DNA of 64,000 nt from Linanthus parryae. Its lineage: Eukaryota > Streptophyta > Magnoliopsida > Ericales > Polemoniaceae. The number at the start of each line of letters is the position of its first letter. Position 1 is the stretch's first letter. Position numbers and translations under genes: made by a program. The stretch covers positions 53,925,891-53,989,890 of the forward strand of contig JALGPY010000003.1 of NCBI GenBank assembly GCA_023055425.1. Reading direction: 5' to 3'. The notes under the pieces were generated by a model that was given only the letters and a program-made list of their open reading frames with translations, was not told the DNA's origin and did not search any database. Below are positions 1 through 12,018 of the stretch, piece after piece.

Positions 1-214
1 TTATCGTATCATATTGGTGCTTTCATGTTAACGACGGTACAAATTTGGTGCTTTCATTGTTAACGACGATACATATCGTCTCTGCGCCGTTCGATCTCTA
101 GATCCATCGCCATGGATGAATTTCGTCTAAAGCCGCCATGGGTTCCCCTATCACCTTGGTGGATATCGCTCCATCGCCGAGGGTGAATTTTTGTCGAAAG
201 CCGCCACGGGTTCC
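1..214. repeat. Flanking DNA with two short direct duplications
   Basis: This is the only stretch outside the left retrotransposon. A ~31-bp segment (ttggtgctttcat followed by gttaacgac) occurs twice near 13-70. A ~69-bp segment containing ccatcgcc...aaagccgcca occurs twice, at about 93-145 and 162-214. No coding region is recognised. The last bases (gttcc) directly precede the LTR and would be one copy of a target duplication, but the other copy is lost with the truncated right end. The sequence does not resemble the U1 repeat units. Confidence 0.6.
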
Positions 215-698
215 TGTTAGAAAATTACGTTATGCGCCCATATGGGGTGCACATGTAATTAATCATAACCTTATGGGGTTAACTTCAATAAGGAAAAAAC
301 CCTAAGGGGTTAGTAGTAAAGGAACAAAACCTAAGGGGTTAGTAGCAAACTGGACTAGAACTTTTGCCTATATAAGGAGGCAGCCTCCTACTGAATAAGT
401 TAGCAGTAGAGCTGAAAAACTGTAGAGATCATGTGTTGATCAGACATAGTTCTAGGAACCCTAGCCTCTCTCTTTAAATTACATCCAAGAAGGTGGAACG
501 TGGTGTGAATCAAAGTGTCCATCCTCAAGACTCTCACTAGACCGGTGAGAGCAAGACAAAGGTGAAGGCACGTGAAAGCAGACAACATCAAAGATCATCT
601 TCCGTTGCGTTAGGAGCATAGGAGAAGAGGTAACACATAAATCTTCCGCTTTATTATGTGTTTAGATCTATATTTGTTTAGATCACCTACGCCCTTCA
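215..698 (+). repeat. 5' LTR of outer Copia
   Basis: A 484-bp repeat beginning TG and ending CA. Its first half recurs at 14,518. It contains a TATA box near 369 and ends one base before a primer-binding site. The right-hand copy differs by scattered substitutions and small indels, consistent with an old insertion. Confidence 0.85.
369..376 (+). promoter_or_regulatory. TATA box of outer Copia LTR
   Basis: The motif tatataag lies in the LTR about 155 bp downstream of its start, a usual place for the U3 promoter. The same box is retained in the truncated right LTR. Confidence 0.6.
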
Positions 699-699
699 T

Positions 700-713
700 T
701 GGTATCAGAGCCC
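700..713 (+). other. Primer-binding site of outer Copia
   Basis: tggtatcagagccc matches the sequence complementary to the 3' end of initiator methionine tRNA that plant Copia elements use to prime reverse transcription. It starts one base after the LTR end. Confidence 0.85.
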
Positions 714-3140
714 TAGGTCTGTTTTTCGTGTCTCGTAGTCTGAACTCGTACCTTCTGTAGAAAATCGAGTTTATGAATTTTCATAATTATTAGGCGAATC
801 TTATATGGTTGGATATGATTTTTCACGAGGATTCTAGAAATACAAAGACCATATTTTTGGAAAAAAGTAGAGAAAGTTATCACCGTGGTAAGATTCGAAA
901 CTGTATTAATCTGGACTATTTTGATCTGATTATTAAATCGAGTTTTTTCAAAGTTGTTAAAATTGGACTTTGAATACATAATCGAGAGCAGGACGAAAAG
1001 ACGATTCCAATGGTATAAGGATCATCGGAAACGGAGCACGGGAAGGCGGCACGTGGGCTTCACGCGCCACTGACGTCGCCTCCACGCACGGCCACGCGCC
1101 GCACGCGCCAAAGGGCTGGCGGCAACTGCTGACGTGGCTAGCGCTGACATGACACCGTGACATGGAGGTGCCACATCAACACAAGACTGACGTGGCAGTC
1201 ACGTCACGGCTGACGTGACAGATGACATATGTGCTGACGTGGCATGCCACGTGGTAGCGCTGACGGAGGCACGTGGGGGGTGGGATGCGGCCTCTTCACG
1301 CCGTCATTTTTCGTCCGGTTTTTTCTAGTATACTCCAAATTAAATTTCCTATTTTCTGGATATTTTTTTCATAATTTTTGGACGTATGGAATTTTTTATT
1401 AATTTCAGATTAATTAATAAGTGTTTAGCACACTTCCCGAGGAAATTAGGCAACCTTAAACACACTATTTTCGGCCCAATTTTTTTCCAGGAGACTAAAG
1501 TCATTTTTTCATACTGTCTACCATAGGTGGGGTGATTCCTTAGGATCTTTAGAGAACTGTTTGATCTCTTAGGGTGATTAGATTATTGCTTATTAATTCT
1601 AGTAATTAGAGATTAATTCTGGAAATTTCCAGCAAATTTCAGTATGTTATTATGTTGTTTTACATACTGTTGTGGGTTGAATGAATGTGTTTGGTGCGAT
1701 GTTTACTTTATGTTTTGGTTTTGAATTTGTAATCAAATAAAATGCGGCCTGCGTGTCATGCCTCTCTATACACTCTATTTGTCTTCTCTTCTCATCCAAT
1801 CGCCTCTCTATAGGTTACTTCTTATAAGAAATAAGATAGTTAGTGAAGATTGAAGATAGAAGCTTCAAGAGAGGTGGCCAAACCAAGAGACGTGGCACAA
1901 GGTCCATGGCGCAAAGAGATGAACTAAGGAGCTTCAAGAATGGCGTTTTCAAGATAGGCGAGATTGCATAAAGCGAGATTCAAGACTTGCTCAAGAAGTA
2001 TTCCCAATAGTGGGAGTGCACCTTAGGGGGAACATCCATGCATATTTATTTATGCTTATGCTTTTTTTATGTTATAACTGCGTGTGGTTGGATATAACTG
2101 TATAACTCCGCATGCTAAAGAACTAAAACAAAAGAGCTCACATGAGAGGCATGATTGAAATTGATAGGGAATCATAACTGACGAGATTTGATTCCGACGA
2201 TATACGCTAGGTTTTGGTGGAGTCCATATGAGGAACTATTAAATTTTAATCTATGTCACATGTTATTTAGGAGCTAAAACAAAATTCTAGTAATTAACTT
2301 CCACAATGTCTCAAATCAATCGTGTCTAAATCGAAACTGTAAAGGCTAAATGGTGAAAAAAGCGACATGATGAGTCGTCGCACTATGTAAAAATTCGTTG
2401 GACATAGGTTGTGAAACCACCTACAAATATGGTCGATCATGTGATGATTAGTTTTCACAGCAGCACATATACATTATCTTTAGGCTCACCAATAGTGAGA
2501 GGCAGCAGTCAAGATAATGTTGTAGAGCGTGCTATGCCAAGGTGGGGTAATGACCCTATCAACAAGTACTAGATCACCTTAAAAAGTTTAGGTATTGTAG
2601 GAATTGGCCAGAGAGGAATCTTGGATCTACCTTAGCCAGTTGTGTGTACTGATCATGAGTAGGGACTCATAAATCCCGCCTTAACTATGATTTATGACTC
2701 ATGCCATTGAGCCCTCGATGATATCGTATGAGATTCATGCCATTTATGATAAGAGAGTTAAAGGCTGCCAGATACAAGCTATCTGATTAGAAATTTGTTG
2801 CTATCTCTGCCACACTTCATTGAGTTCCATGAAGACATATATGACATACTTTATGAATGTCAAGATATTTGGATGAGACAGAACATCACTCGGTTCTAGG
2901 ATCTAAGCAACCAAGAGTTTGCTAAGAATACTAGTCCATCATACTTCTAAATTCTAAGTGATACGTGATTGCTAAAGGCTGTTAGTAAAGTATGATAGGC
3001 AGATGAAGTCCCTAGATCGGTATATTGGCACAAGATCAATAGCCAAAGATTGGGAAACGTAAAGGAGGAAAAAGAGGTATTCCTAAGACTAGAGAAATGG
3101 CCAGACCTGGCAATAACTTCTCGTCTAAGGATCCATAGAA
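714..3140. other. Outer Copia interior, left part, no recognisable ORF
   Basis: This stretch lies between the primer site and the nested insertion. It holds a GC-rich block with many ACGT cores (1,040-1,280), then AT-rich sequence. No reading frame that I recognise is open. By position it should be the leader and gag region, so it is read as a decayed gag. Confidence 0.5.
1040..1280 (+). promoter_or_regulatory. Cluster of nine ACGT-core motifs (bZIP-type sites)
   Basis: Within about 240 bp there are nine ACGT cores: tgacgtgg three times, the palindrome ccacgtgg, gcacgtgg twice, and tgacgtcg, tcacgtca and tgacgtga. ACGT-core sites such as G-box (CACGTG) and TGACG are targets of plant bZIP factors. 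They lie downstream of the 5' LTR in the leader of the outer retrotransposon. The repeat-like spacing (gctgacgtgg) suggests expansion of a short unit. Regulatory function is inferred only from the motifs. Confidence 0.4.
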
Positions 3141-3145
3141 TTATC

Positions 3146-4534
3146 TGCTGGGTTTTGGTGCATGTTACGCAGCGGAATAATAAATTAATCCTGCTCAAAT
3201 CCCACCAAGGATCACAGGAAAGCTATCATAACATGATAAGGGCATAGAAGATGTGTACCTTAGTTTGGGAGATCACACGAAGAATAGTGTCTTCGTCTCT
3301 ATGAATATCCACATCTTGGATTATTGATTGGATTCTTTCTCACCGCGATGTGCTAGAAACAGAAGGAGGAGGAATGGATCACGCAAAACGAGGCACCAAG
3401 GCCGTGTCCTGGAGGCCGACGACTTGGAGGGGGCGGACGGGTGAGAGGCTGGGCCTCTTGCTCTGTCTCTCTCTCCTTACTTTGTTATGTTCTCTCAAAT
3501 AATGACTTGTGTAGAGCTAAAGTTCCTTTATATAGTAATAACTCTTTATTAACTACATAAATGCCCCAATACTAATCATGTCCTTACATGGATTAGCCCA
3601 CTTGCAAATTAGTCCTACTAAGTTTGCTTGTTGTAGCGGTATGATCCTTTTATTAATTAGTCCAACTAATTAGTACCTATATCCAATTTAATCCACCCGG
3701 TTTGTGAACCCATAGGTTTCTACTTAGTTGGAAGTAACTACTTACTAACATGGAGCGGTGTCTAGCATCACATCCATGCCACCCTACTAATAGAAATAAG
3801 TCAGTGATCCCGACAAACTTTGTGCCCAATGTTCACATATTGTGTTATCCCTTTGCCTCCATATCCGGATTGGACACGAGACACATTAGTCACACTCGTA
3901 TATCCAATCCATAGTTCCTCGATCCTAGGAATAGGCTTATGTGAGCAGATAACATCAATATCTCCATATTGATTTATCTAAGTCTAGCCAGACATTCCTA
4001 TAAGCACCATCCCTCGAGTGGCCCATGGATATTTGCTCCCATTATGTAGGAGGGACAAATCCTCTCTACGTCACTACGATCTCTAAGCTTGCTTCCTATC
4101 ATGCCCGATAAATATCTTTATAGTTACCAGGTTAAGGCACACCGTTTGATAATATCAAAGCATGATATTCCACCACTAGAGTATCTAGTGACTTCAAGTC
4201 TAAGGATTACAATATCATTAGCACTACGAGACGGGATTGTGACTTTGACATAATCTAATGTATCATTCTCGTTGTGGGTCAATCCAGTATGCCATTACTC
4301 CTAATGCATACCCATGTGTTAGACTTGATATCTCCATATCAATCTACCCACACACTAGTCTATAGTTGATCGTCCTATGAATCAATATAATGGACTAGGG
4401 ATATTTAAGATAAACAACACATTGTATCTAACGAATTCATTATATTAAATATCACAATAAATAATAAATGAATGTTCGAGCCAAAACATTATTCATATTA
4501 AATATAGATTTCCTCTGGGGAACCTATTCCCACA
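3146..4534 (-). repeat. 3' LTR of nested Copia (1,389 bp)
   Basis: It begins tgctgggttttggtg and ends attcccaca on the + strand. It aligns along its whole length with 10,059-11,459, with scattered substitutions and short indels. The first bases are tgct where the other LTR has tgtt. Confidence 0.9.
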
Positions 4535-4547
4535 GTCTCCCACTTGC
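4535..4547 (-). other. Polypurine tract of nested Copia
   Basis: Read on the - strand, gcaagtgggagac lies immediately before the 3' LTR. This is the expected position and purine content for the plus-strand primer. Confidence 0.6.
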
Positions 4548-4638
4548 ACTAGAGCCAATCTGGCGTATGCCTATAGATCTAGTGTGCCCTTCATGCTTTC
4601 TCTACGCAAGTGGCTTTGTGAGTGGATCTGAAAGATTT

Positions 4639-7600
4639 TCACTCGTCGGAATCTTGCACATCTCCTCTATCGATCATATCAAGAATAATATGGTATCTCC
4701 TAAGTACATGCTTTGATTTCTGGTGTGATCTTGGTTCCTTAGCTTGTGCGATCGCTCCAGAGTTGTCACAGTACAACGTCATAGGATCCACAATGCTAGG
4801 GACCACACCGAGCTCAGTGATAAACTTATTTATCCAAACTGCCTCTTTTGCTGCTTCCGCAGCCGAAATGTATCCAGCTTCAGTTGTAGAATCAGCAACT
4901 GTCTCTTGCTTGGAACTCTTCCAGCACACAACTCCTCCATTTAGGCAGAACACATATCCCGACTGCGATTTGTAATCATCCTCGTCGGTTTGGAAGCTCG
5001 CATCAGTGTAACCATCTAGATTGAGCTCTTCCTCACCTCCAAATCTCAAGAACGCATCCTTAGTTCTTCTCAAGTACTTTAGGATGTTCTTGATAGCTTC
5101 CAGTGACTCTAACCTGGATTAGACTGATTTCTGCTTACCATAGTCAATGCGTATGATACTTCTGGTCTAGTACACAACATGGCGTACATGATGGATCCTA
5201 TGGCCGCAGCATAGGGTATCCTACTCATGTGATCCTTCTCAATCTCATTAGAAGGACAGTCAGTCTTAGAGAGAGTGACTCCATGCGACATGGGCAAGAA
5301 TATTTCTTTGAATTTTGCATGTTGAACCGTTTCAACACCTTGTCTATATATGTACTTTGTCTTAGGCCGAACAACTTTCTAGATCTATCTCTATAGATCT
5401 TCATACCAAGTATATAAGCTGCATCCCCTAAGTCCTTCATTGTGAAACACTTTCCTAGCCAATATTTAACTAATTGCAAAGTAGGAATGTCGTTTCCAAT
5501 GAGTAGTATGTCATCCACATACAAGACGAGAAACACAACAGAGCTCCCACTAACCTTCTTGTAAACACATGGCTCATCTTCGTTCTTGATGAAGTCAAAC
5601 TCTATGAACGCGTCATCAAAACGTCGATTCTAACTCCTAGAAGCTTGCTTTAATCCATAAATGGACCGTTGCAGCTTACAGATTTTATTGGCATTCTCTG
5701 GATCCTCAAAACCCTCCGGTTGTGTCATGTACACATCCTCGAGGAGGTTCCCATACAGAAACGCTGTTTTGACATCCATCTGCCAAAACTCATAGTCATA
5801 GTAGGCTGCAATCGCAAGTAGAATTCGAATGGATTTAGTCATGGCGACTGGCGAAAATGTTTTTATCCTAGTCAATACCATGAATCTGTCTATAACCTTT
5901 AGCCACCAATCGCCCCTTGTAGGCAACTACCTTGCCATCCATGTCAGTCTTCTTATTGAAGACGCACTTGCACCCTATGAGCCGAGCCCCTTCATGTGGT
6001 TCCACCAAAGTCCATACTTTGACGATATACATGGATTCCATTTCAGATCTCATGGCTTCTAGCCACTTCTTGGAGTCTGGGCCTTTCATAGCCTCCCCGT
6101 AGGTCGCAAGCTCATCATCCATGAGTGGTATGTCATCGGGCTCAGTCATGAGAAGTTCGTACCTCTCTGGCTCGTGACGTACCCTTCTTGACCTACGGAG
6201 TTCCTATGTTACCTGAACAGGTTCTTCCACGATAACTTGCGGTTCCTGTTCATGCTCCATCATCGGTTCAGTAGTTTGTGGTTCTTGAATTTCTTCAAGT
6301 TCTACAGTCCTCCCACTTGCTTCTTTAGAGACTAATTCTCTTTCTAGAAGCACTCTTTGTTCTCGGTTGGATTGTAGAAATAATACCCTTTTGTTTCCTT
6401 AGGATATCCCACAAACTTACACTTATCCGCTTTGGCTGCGAGCTTGTCTGTTTGTAAACGCTTTACATAGACATCGCAACCCCAACTTGTCATAAACGAC
6501 ACTATGGGACGCTTCTCAGTCCATAACTCATATGGTTTCTTCATGACTTATTTGGATGGAAGACGGTTAATGGTGAACGCTGCGATCAATAGAGCATGTC
6601 CCCAAAATGATATCGGAAGATCCGTTTTACACATCATAGATCGCACCATATCTAATAGTGTGTGATTCCTTCTCTCGAACATGCCATTCCATTGTGGCAT
6701 TTCGGGTGGAGTGAGTTGGGATAATATCCCACACTTTCTAAGATACTCGTCAAACTCGTGGCTCAAGTATCCTCCTCCACGATCCGATCGCAAAGCCTTA
6801 ATACTTTTACCAAGTTGCTTCTCTAATTCATTCTTAAATTACTTTAATAATTCAAAGGATTTGGATTTGCCTTTTATAAGGTATACAAATCCATATCTGC
6901 TGAAATCATCAGTAAACGTTATGAAGTAGGTGTAACCAACTCTGGAAGACGTGGGAAACGGCCCACATACATCAGTATGTATGAGTGAAAGTAACTCACT
7001 AGTCCTCTCACCTTTCTTATTGAAATGGGACTTTGTCATTTATCCCAATAACAAGACTCGCATGTCTCATATGATTCCAAATCAAATGAGTCTAGAAAAT
7101 CATCCTTATGGATTCTAGATATGCGTTTCTCATTTATATGACCTCAACGACAGTGCCATAGATATGTAGGATTTAAATCATTAGTTTTAATCTTTTTAGT
7201 ATTTATGTCATAGATGGAATTATTTAGATCAAGTATATACAATTCATTAGACAAATGCGCACTACAATAGTGCATACTATCAAAATAAATGGAGCAACAC
7301 TTGTCCTTTATTGAAATAGAAAAACCCTTCTCGTCTAAAGAAGAAACGGAAACAATGTTTCTGCTCATAGCAGGCACATAATAGCAATTTTTTAATTCTA
7401 AAATAAGTCCAGAAGGCAAAGAAAGCTCATACACGCCTATAGCTAATGCATCAACTCTTGCTCCATTCCCGACGCGCAAATCTATCTCGCCTTTAGCCAA
7501 TGTTCTACTTCTTTTCAAATCCTGCACATTTCGACAAATGTGAGATCCACATCCAGTATCCAATACCCAAGATGAAGAAATAGATAGATTTACGTCTATA

Positions 7601-8514
7601 ACAAAAATACTTGGTGGTGGTGGAATCACTATTCCAAGCTTCGTATCCTCCAGATACTTGGGGAAATTCTTCCTCCAGTGACCCGACTGGCTACAGTAGT
7701 GATAATCACCTTTAGCCACGCCCCCACTAGGCTTTAGGGCTTCTTTGGACTTTACAACTTTCTTGCGATTTTCTTTAGAAGTAGAGGCAACTCCCTTGCC
7801 CTTCCTCTTATTCACCATCATTATGGACTTGCTCTTGCCTTTATTGATGCTTTGTTCAACTGTCCTTAGCATGTTCAGCAAGTCCGGCAGAGATTTAGTG
7901 ATCTCATTCATGTTATAGTTCATGATGAATTGATTATAACTTTCAGGTAGCGATTTCAAGACAAGATCAGTTGCCAACTCTTGGCCGAATGGGAACCCTA
8001 CCCTCGTGAGGTTCTCTATGTACCTGATCATTTGGAGTACATGAGGCTTAACTGGGTTCCCTTCTGCGAGATTGCTCTTGAACAATACCTTGGACACTTC
8101 ATACCGCTCATTCTTTGTCTATTCTTGAAACAACTGTTTCAAGTGTTCGATCATATCGTAGGCTTCCATGTTCTCGTGTTGCTTCTGAAGCTCAGAGGTC
8201 ATGGTGCAAAGCATGAGACAAGTCACATCATTAGAATCATCCACATGTTTCTGATGTGCTCTCACGGCAGCTAGAACAGACTCATCTTGGGGTGATTCTG
8301 GAATAGGATTGTCTAAGACGTACAATTTCTTTTCTTGCTTAAGGACGATCCTTAAGTTTCTGTACCAGTCAAGGAAATTTGTTCCAGACAGTTTGTCCTT
8401 CTCGAGGACAGATCGTAGGGATGAAGTCGATGCGTGATTGTTTGCCACTGGAATTCTACAAAAACGAGAAATGTGCAATTTTAGTATTTTGAACAGTTTA
8501 ATTATATTCAACAA
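4639..8514 (-). pseudogene. Copia gag-pol polyprotein, broken
   Basis: Successive fragments read on the - strand. Gag is at about 8,119-8,514. A gag/protease piece at 7,144-8,097 has a degenerate zinc knuckle (first and last Cys replaced by Tyr and Phe) and the aspartic protease motif LDTGCGSHIC. Integrase (about 6,344-7,039) has HTDVCGPF, RSDRGGGYLS and a Glu in FERRNHT. Reverse transcriptase (about 5,225-6,149) has DVKTAFLYG and YVDD. RNase H (4,639-5,073) has DGYTDASFQ and a CDNSGAI motif. Disruptions include a TAG at 8,119-8,121, a TGA after LWHCR near 7,140, a frameshift near 7,039, stops near 6,838 and 6,547 and a frameshift near 5,900. It cannot encode a complete polyprotein. Confidence 0.92.
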
Positions 8515-10042
8515 TGGCTAGATCATTAAATATAGCTCCCACTATTTTTCTCGGAATAATGTCCCTCACCATTAATGCGGAAAATATCATCATATATATA
8601 TTTTTAGTGAGTACAAAATCCATATTTCACTTCTTCTTGAGCTTGCTTTGGCAAGTCACCCAAGAATTGGTTATTTAGGTAGGTACCCTTTCCAATTGCA
8701 TCCCATGCAACTCTTGGTCCAATTAGGTGAATAATTTCTTTTTCTTTATCCTTTAGATAACACCTAATTGTCATGCCTCTAGGCTCGTCAATCCAATTGA
8801 CTTTGCCTAGTTGCTTCTAACCTCTTGCTTCAACAATCAAACATTACTTGCTTGTGTCGTCCGCAACACACCAAGGTGAATTAAAACGACTTGCTTTGGC
8901 AAGCCCAAGTTTAATATACCTTGATCATGAAGGTTGTTTAGGCAAGAGAAGGCAAACGCAATATTTCCATTAAGGGATTTAATTGTCATTATCTAATTGT
9001 TTGGTTGATCCCATCCGCATGATCTACTTATTTAGATTGGACAATCCACAATAAAAGATCAAACATTTTTATTATTATCTTGTTAACGTTTTGCTTGTAT
9101 CACCCATACACACAAAATAAATAACAAGACATAAATAATAAACATCCACAAAATAAAAATAACGTGGCATGGATATGGCCCGTAGACTAAGATATTACCA
9201 AGCCATTGATAATATCTAAATGCCCTAAAGTGACAAGCTCATCTCCATGTGCTCCACCATAGTCGTGCACCTATGATGGGAGTCCTCATCGACTTTGTGG
9301 CTTCTTGGTCTTCCGGTCTCCTCTTCCATGATCTTGGCTATCATCTAAATATTCTATTCTAGCCTAACATCTAAAATAAATAAATAAATAAAACCTCACA
9401 TGTTGAGAAGATGATCAGCTCGCATGTCGTAAAATTAACTAACTATTACATTAATTTGATCAGCTCGCATGCCGTAAACCAAACCACGAAAAGTAAACAT
9501 CCACAACCTAGGCCATATCCATCCACCATGCAACAAAGCACGTAATTCAGTTAAAAATATTTTTGTAACGCGCTTGTTCAATTTTAGTTGAAATTGGGTA
9601 CTTAGGGTCACAACGGTCCAAGAGGTCCAACCTAGACCTAGGCCGAACCCATGGACCGCCGCACGCCACCGGCCGAGCTGCCCCTAGGTGGCCGCGGCCT
9701 TGCTTTACACGCAAGGAAGAGGAGGGGTGGCGGCTAGGGTATCAGCCCTAGCTTCCTTCCCTTACTTCCTTGTTACCCAAGTTTGGTTGTTTCCATAAAT
9801 TTGTTTCCATAATTGAAAAAACCCCTTTTTCCAATTATGTGCCCAAGAACCCAATTCATCACATCATATGTGATCCAAACTCACTAATTCTCACATCCAA
9901 TGTTAAATTAGGTCTTGTTTGTCTTGAATCAAATTCAATTTGCATCTAATATGCCAATTAATTTCAGTTTTTGCGTAATATAAACAATACGGTGTATAAA
10001 CTGAAATCGTAACACATAAAATCATGTTATGCGCTACGACCC
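8515..10042 (-). other. Untranslated leader of nested Copia
   Basis: About 1.5 kb lie between gag and the primer site. No recognisable reading frame was found. Two short related stretches (gatcagctcgcatg, near 9,414 and 9,459) and an (aaat)n run near 9,380 are the only visible structures. The position fits a retrotransposon 5' leader. Confidence 0.6.
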
Positions 10043-10057
10043 GTGGCTCTGATACCA
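10043..10057 (-). other. Primer-binding site of nested Copia
   Basis: On the - strand this reads tggtatcagagccac, complementary to the initiator methionine tRNA 3' end. One base separates it from the 5' LTR, and it fixes the element's orientation. Confidence 0.88.
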
Positions 10058-10058
10058 G

Positions 10059-11459
10059 TGTTGGGTTTTGATGCATGTTACGTAGCGGAATAATAAAATT
10101 AATCCTGCTCAAATTCCACCAAGGATCACAAGCAAGCTATCATAACATGATAAGGGCATAGAAGATGTGTACCTTAGTTTGGGAGATCACACGAAGAATA
10201 GTGTCTTCGTATCTATGAATATACACACCTTGGATTATTTATTGGATTCCTTCTCACTGCGATGTGCTAGCAACAGAAGAAGGAGGAATTGATCACACAG
10301 AACGAGGCACCAAGGCCGTGCCTTGGAGACCGACGACTTGGAGGGGGCGGACGGGTGAGAGGCTAGGCCTCTTGTTCTGTCTCTCTCTCTCCTTGCTTTG
10401 TTATGTTCTCTTAAATAATGACTTGTGTAGAGAATTAACAAGCTAGAGTTCCTTTATATAGTTATAAATCTTTATTAACTATGTAAATGCCCCAATACTA
10501 ATCATGTCCTTACATGGATTAGCCCACTTGCAAATTAGTCCTACTAAGTTTGCTTGTTGTTGCGTTATGATCCTTTTATTAATTAGTCAAACTAAATAAT
10601 ACCTATATCCAATTTAATCCATCCGGTTTGTGACCCATAGGTTTGTACTTAGTTGGTAGTAACTACTTACTAACATGGAGTGGTGTCTAGCAACACATCC
10701 ATGCCACCCAACTAATAGAAATAATTTAGTGATCTCGACAAACCTTGTGCCCAATGTTCACATATTTTGTTATCCCTTTGTCTCCATATACAGATTGGAA
10801 ACGAGACATGTTAGTCACACTCGTATATCCAATCCATAGTTTCTCGATCCTGGGAATATGCTTATGTGAGCAGATAACATCAATATCTCCATGTTGATTT
10901 ATCTGAGTCTGGCCAGAAATTCCTATAAGCACCATCCCTCGAGTGGCCCATGGATATTTTCTCCCATTATGTAGGAGGGACAAATCCTCTCTACGTCACT
11001 ACGATCTCTAAGCTTGCTTCCTATCATGTCCGATAACTATCTTTATAGTTATCAGGTTAAGGCGCAACGTTTGATAATATCAAAGCATGATATTCCACAA
11101 CTAGAGTATCTAGTGACTTCAAGTCTAAGGATTACAATATCATTAGCACTACGAGAAGCGATTGTGACTGTGACATAATCTAATGTATCATTCTCGTTGT
11201 GGGTCAATCCAGTATGCCATTACTCCTAATGAATACCCATGTGTTAGACTTGATATCTCCATATTAATCTACCCACACACTAGTCTATAGTTGATCGTCC
11301 TATTAATCAATGTAATGGACTAGAGATATTTAAGATAAACAACACATTGTATTTAACGACTTCTTTATATTAACTATCACAATAAATAATAAATGATTGT
11401 TCTAGCCAAAAGATTGTTCATACTATATATAGATTGCCTCTAGGGCACCTATTCCAACA
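10059..11459 (-). repeat. 5' LTR of nested Copia (1,401 bp)
   Basis: It runs from tgttgggttttgatg to attccaaca on the + strand with perfect TG..CA ends. It pairs with the LTR at 3,146-4,534. Base differences are spread along the alignment, so the insertion is not very recent. Confidence 0.9.
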
Positions 11460-11616
11460 TTATCTTTGAGGGAGTAGCCACCAAATTTGTGTTTGGTCAC
11501 AGTTTTAACTTTGGATCTAGTTATATCATGTTTGGTTTTTGCGTTGTTAAATCCTAGCATAAGAAACGCCTCATAATCCTTGGACGTCAACTCAAGAGTA
11601 GGACTAAGATTCTGAT

Positions 11617-12018
11617 ATGTGGCGCGCTGGATTAAGACACACAATGTTAGGAAAGGATGTTCATGCTAGCCAGGGCATGCCTGCTTGGAATATGCCCAAG
11701 TTATCCTTGCCTGTGTGTGATTCTTGCCTTACTGTAAAGGTGAAACACAAACAATCCAGTACAACGTTAAGGACTATCGAGTCTTTACATCTTGTTCATT
11801 CTGTTATTATATTCCATTAAATGATAGAGCTACGACATGGTGCTTATTGTTCCATCACATATGTAGATTATTGTGCGCGTCTCGACTATCTGTGCTCTAG
11901 ATACCACATAAGTCTGAGGCACCAGAGTGCTTCAGATAGGTATCTACAAAAGGTAGAAAACCATTTGGTCAAAAGAATATTTCTTTTGGCCAGGATGAGA
12001 CTGCGAGTATCTATCTGA
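11617..12018 (+). pseudogene. Outer Copia pre-integrase/integrase remnant
   Basis: Two short adjacent open stretches resemble the Copia pre-integrase and early integrase region. The first reads LPVCDSCLTVKVKHKQ and then ESLHLVHS, like the CxxC...K and LxLVHSD motifs. The next reads AYCSITYVDYCARLDYL, like the integrase YxITFVDDxxR motif. The expected D-D-E residues are not all retained, and no long frame continues downstream. The assignment rests on short motifs, supported by the LTR and primer site. Confidence 0.5.

Larger units (their letters stand above)
3146..11459 (-). mobile_element. Nested Copia retrotransposon, Angela/BARE-like, full length
   Basis: An 8.3-kb element lies in reverse orientation inside the outer Copia. 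It is flanked by a 5-bp target duplication ttatc (3,141-3,145 and 11,460-11,464). It has two 1.4-kb LTRs starting TG and ending CA, a tRNA-iMet primer site beside the right LTR and a purine tract beside the left LTR, giving - strand polarity. Domains in order are gag, zinc knuckle, protease, integrase, reverse transcriptase, RNase H, which is Copia order. Long LTRs and the gag motif SVLEKDKLSGTNFLDWYRNL suggest the Angela/BARE lineage. The polyprotein is broken, so it is not autonomous. Confidence 0.92.
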
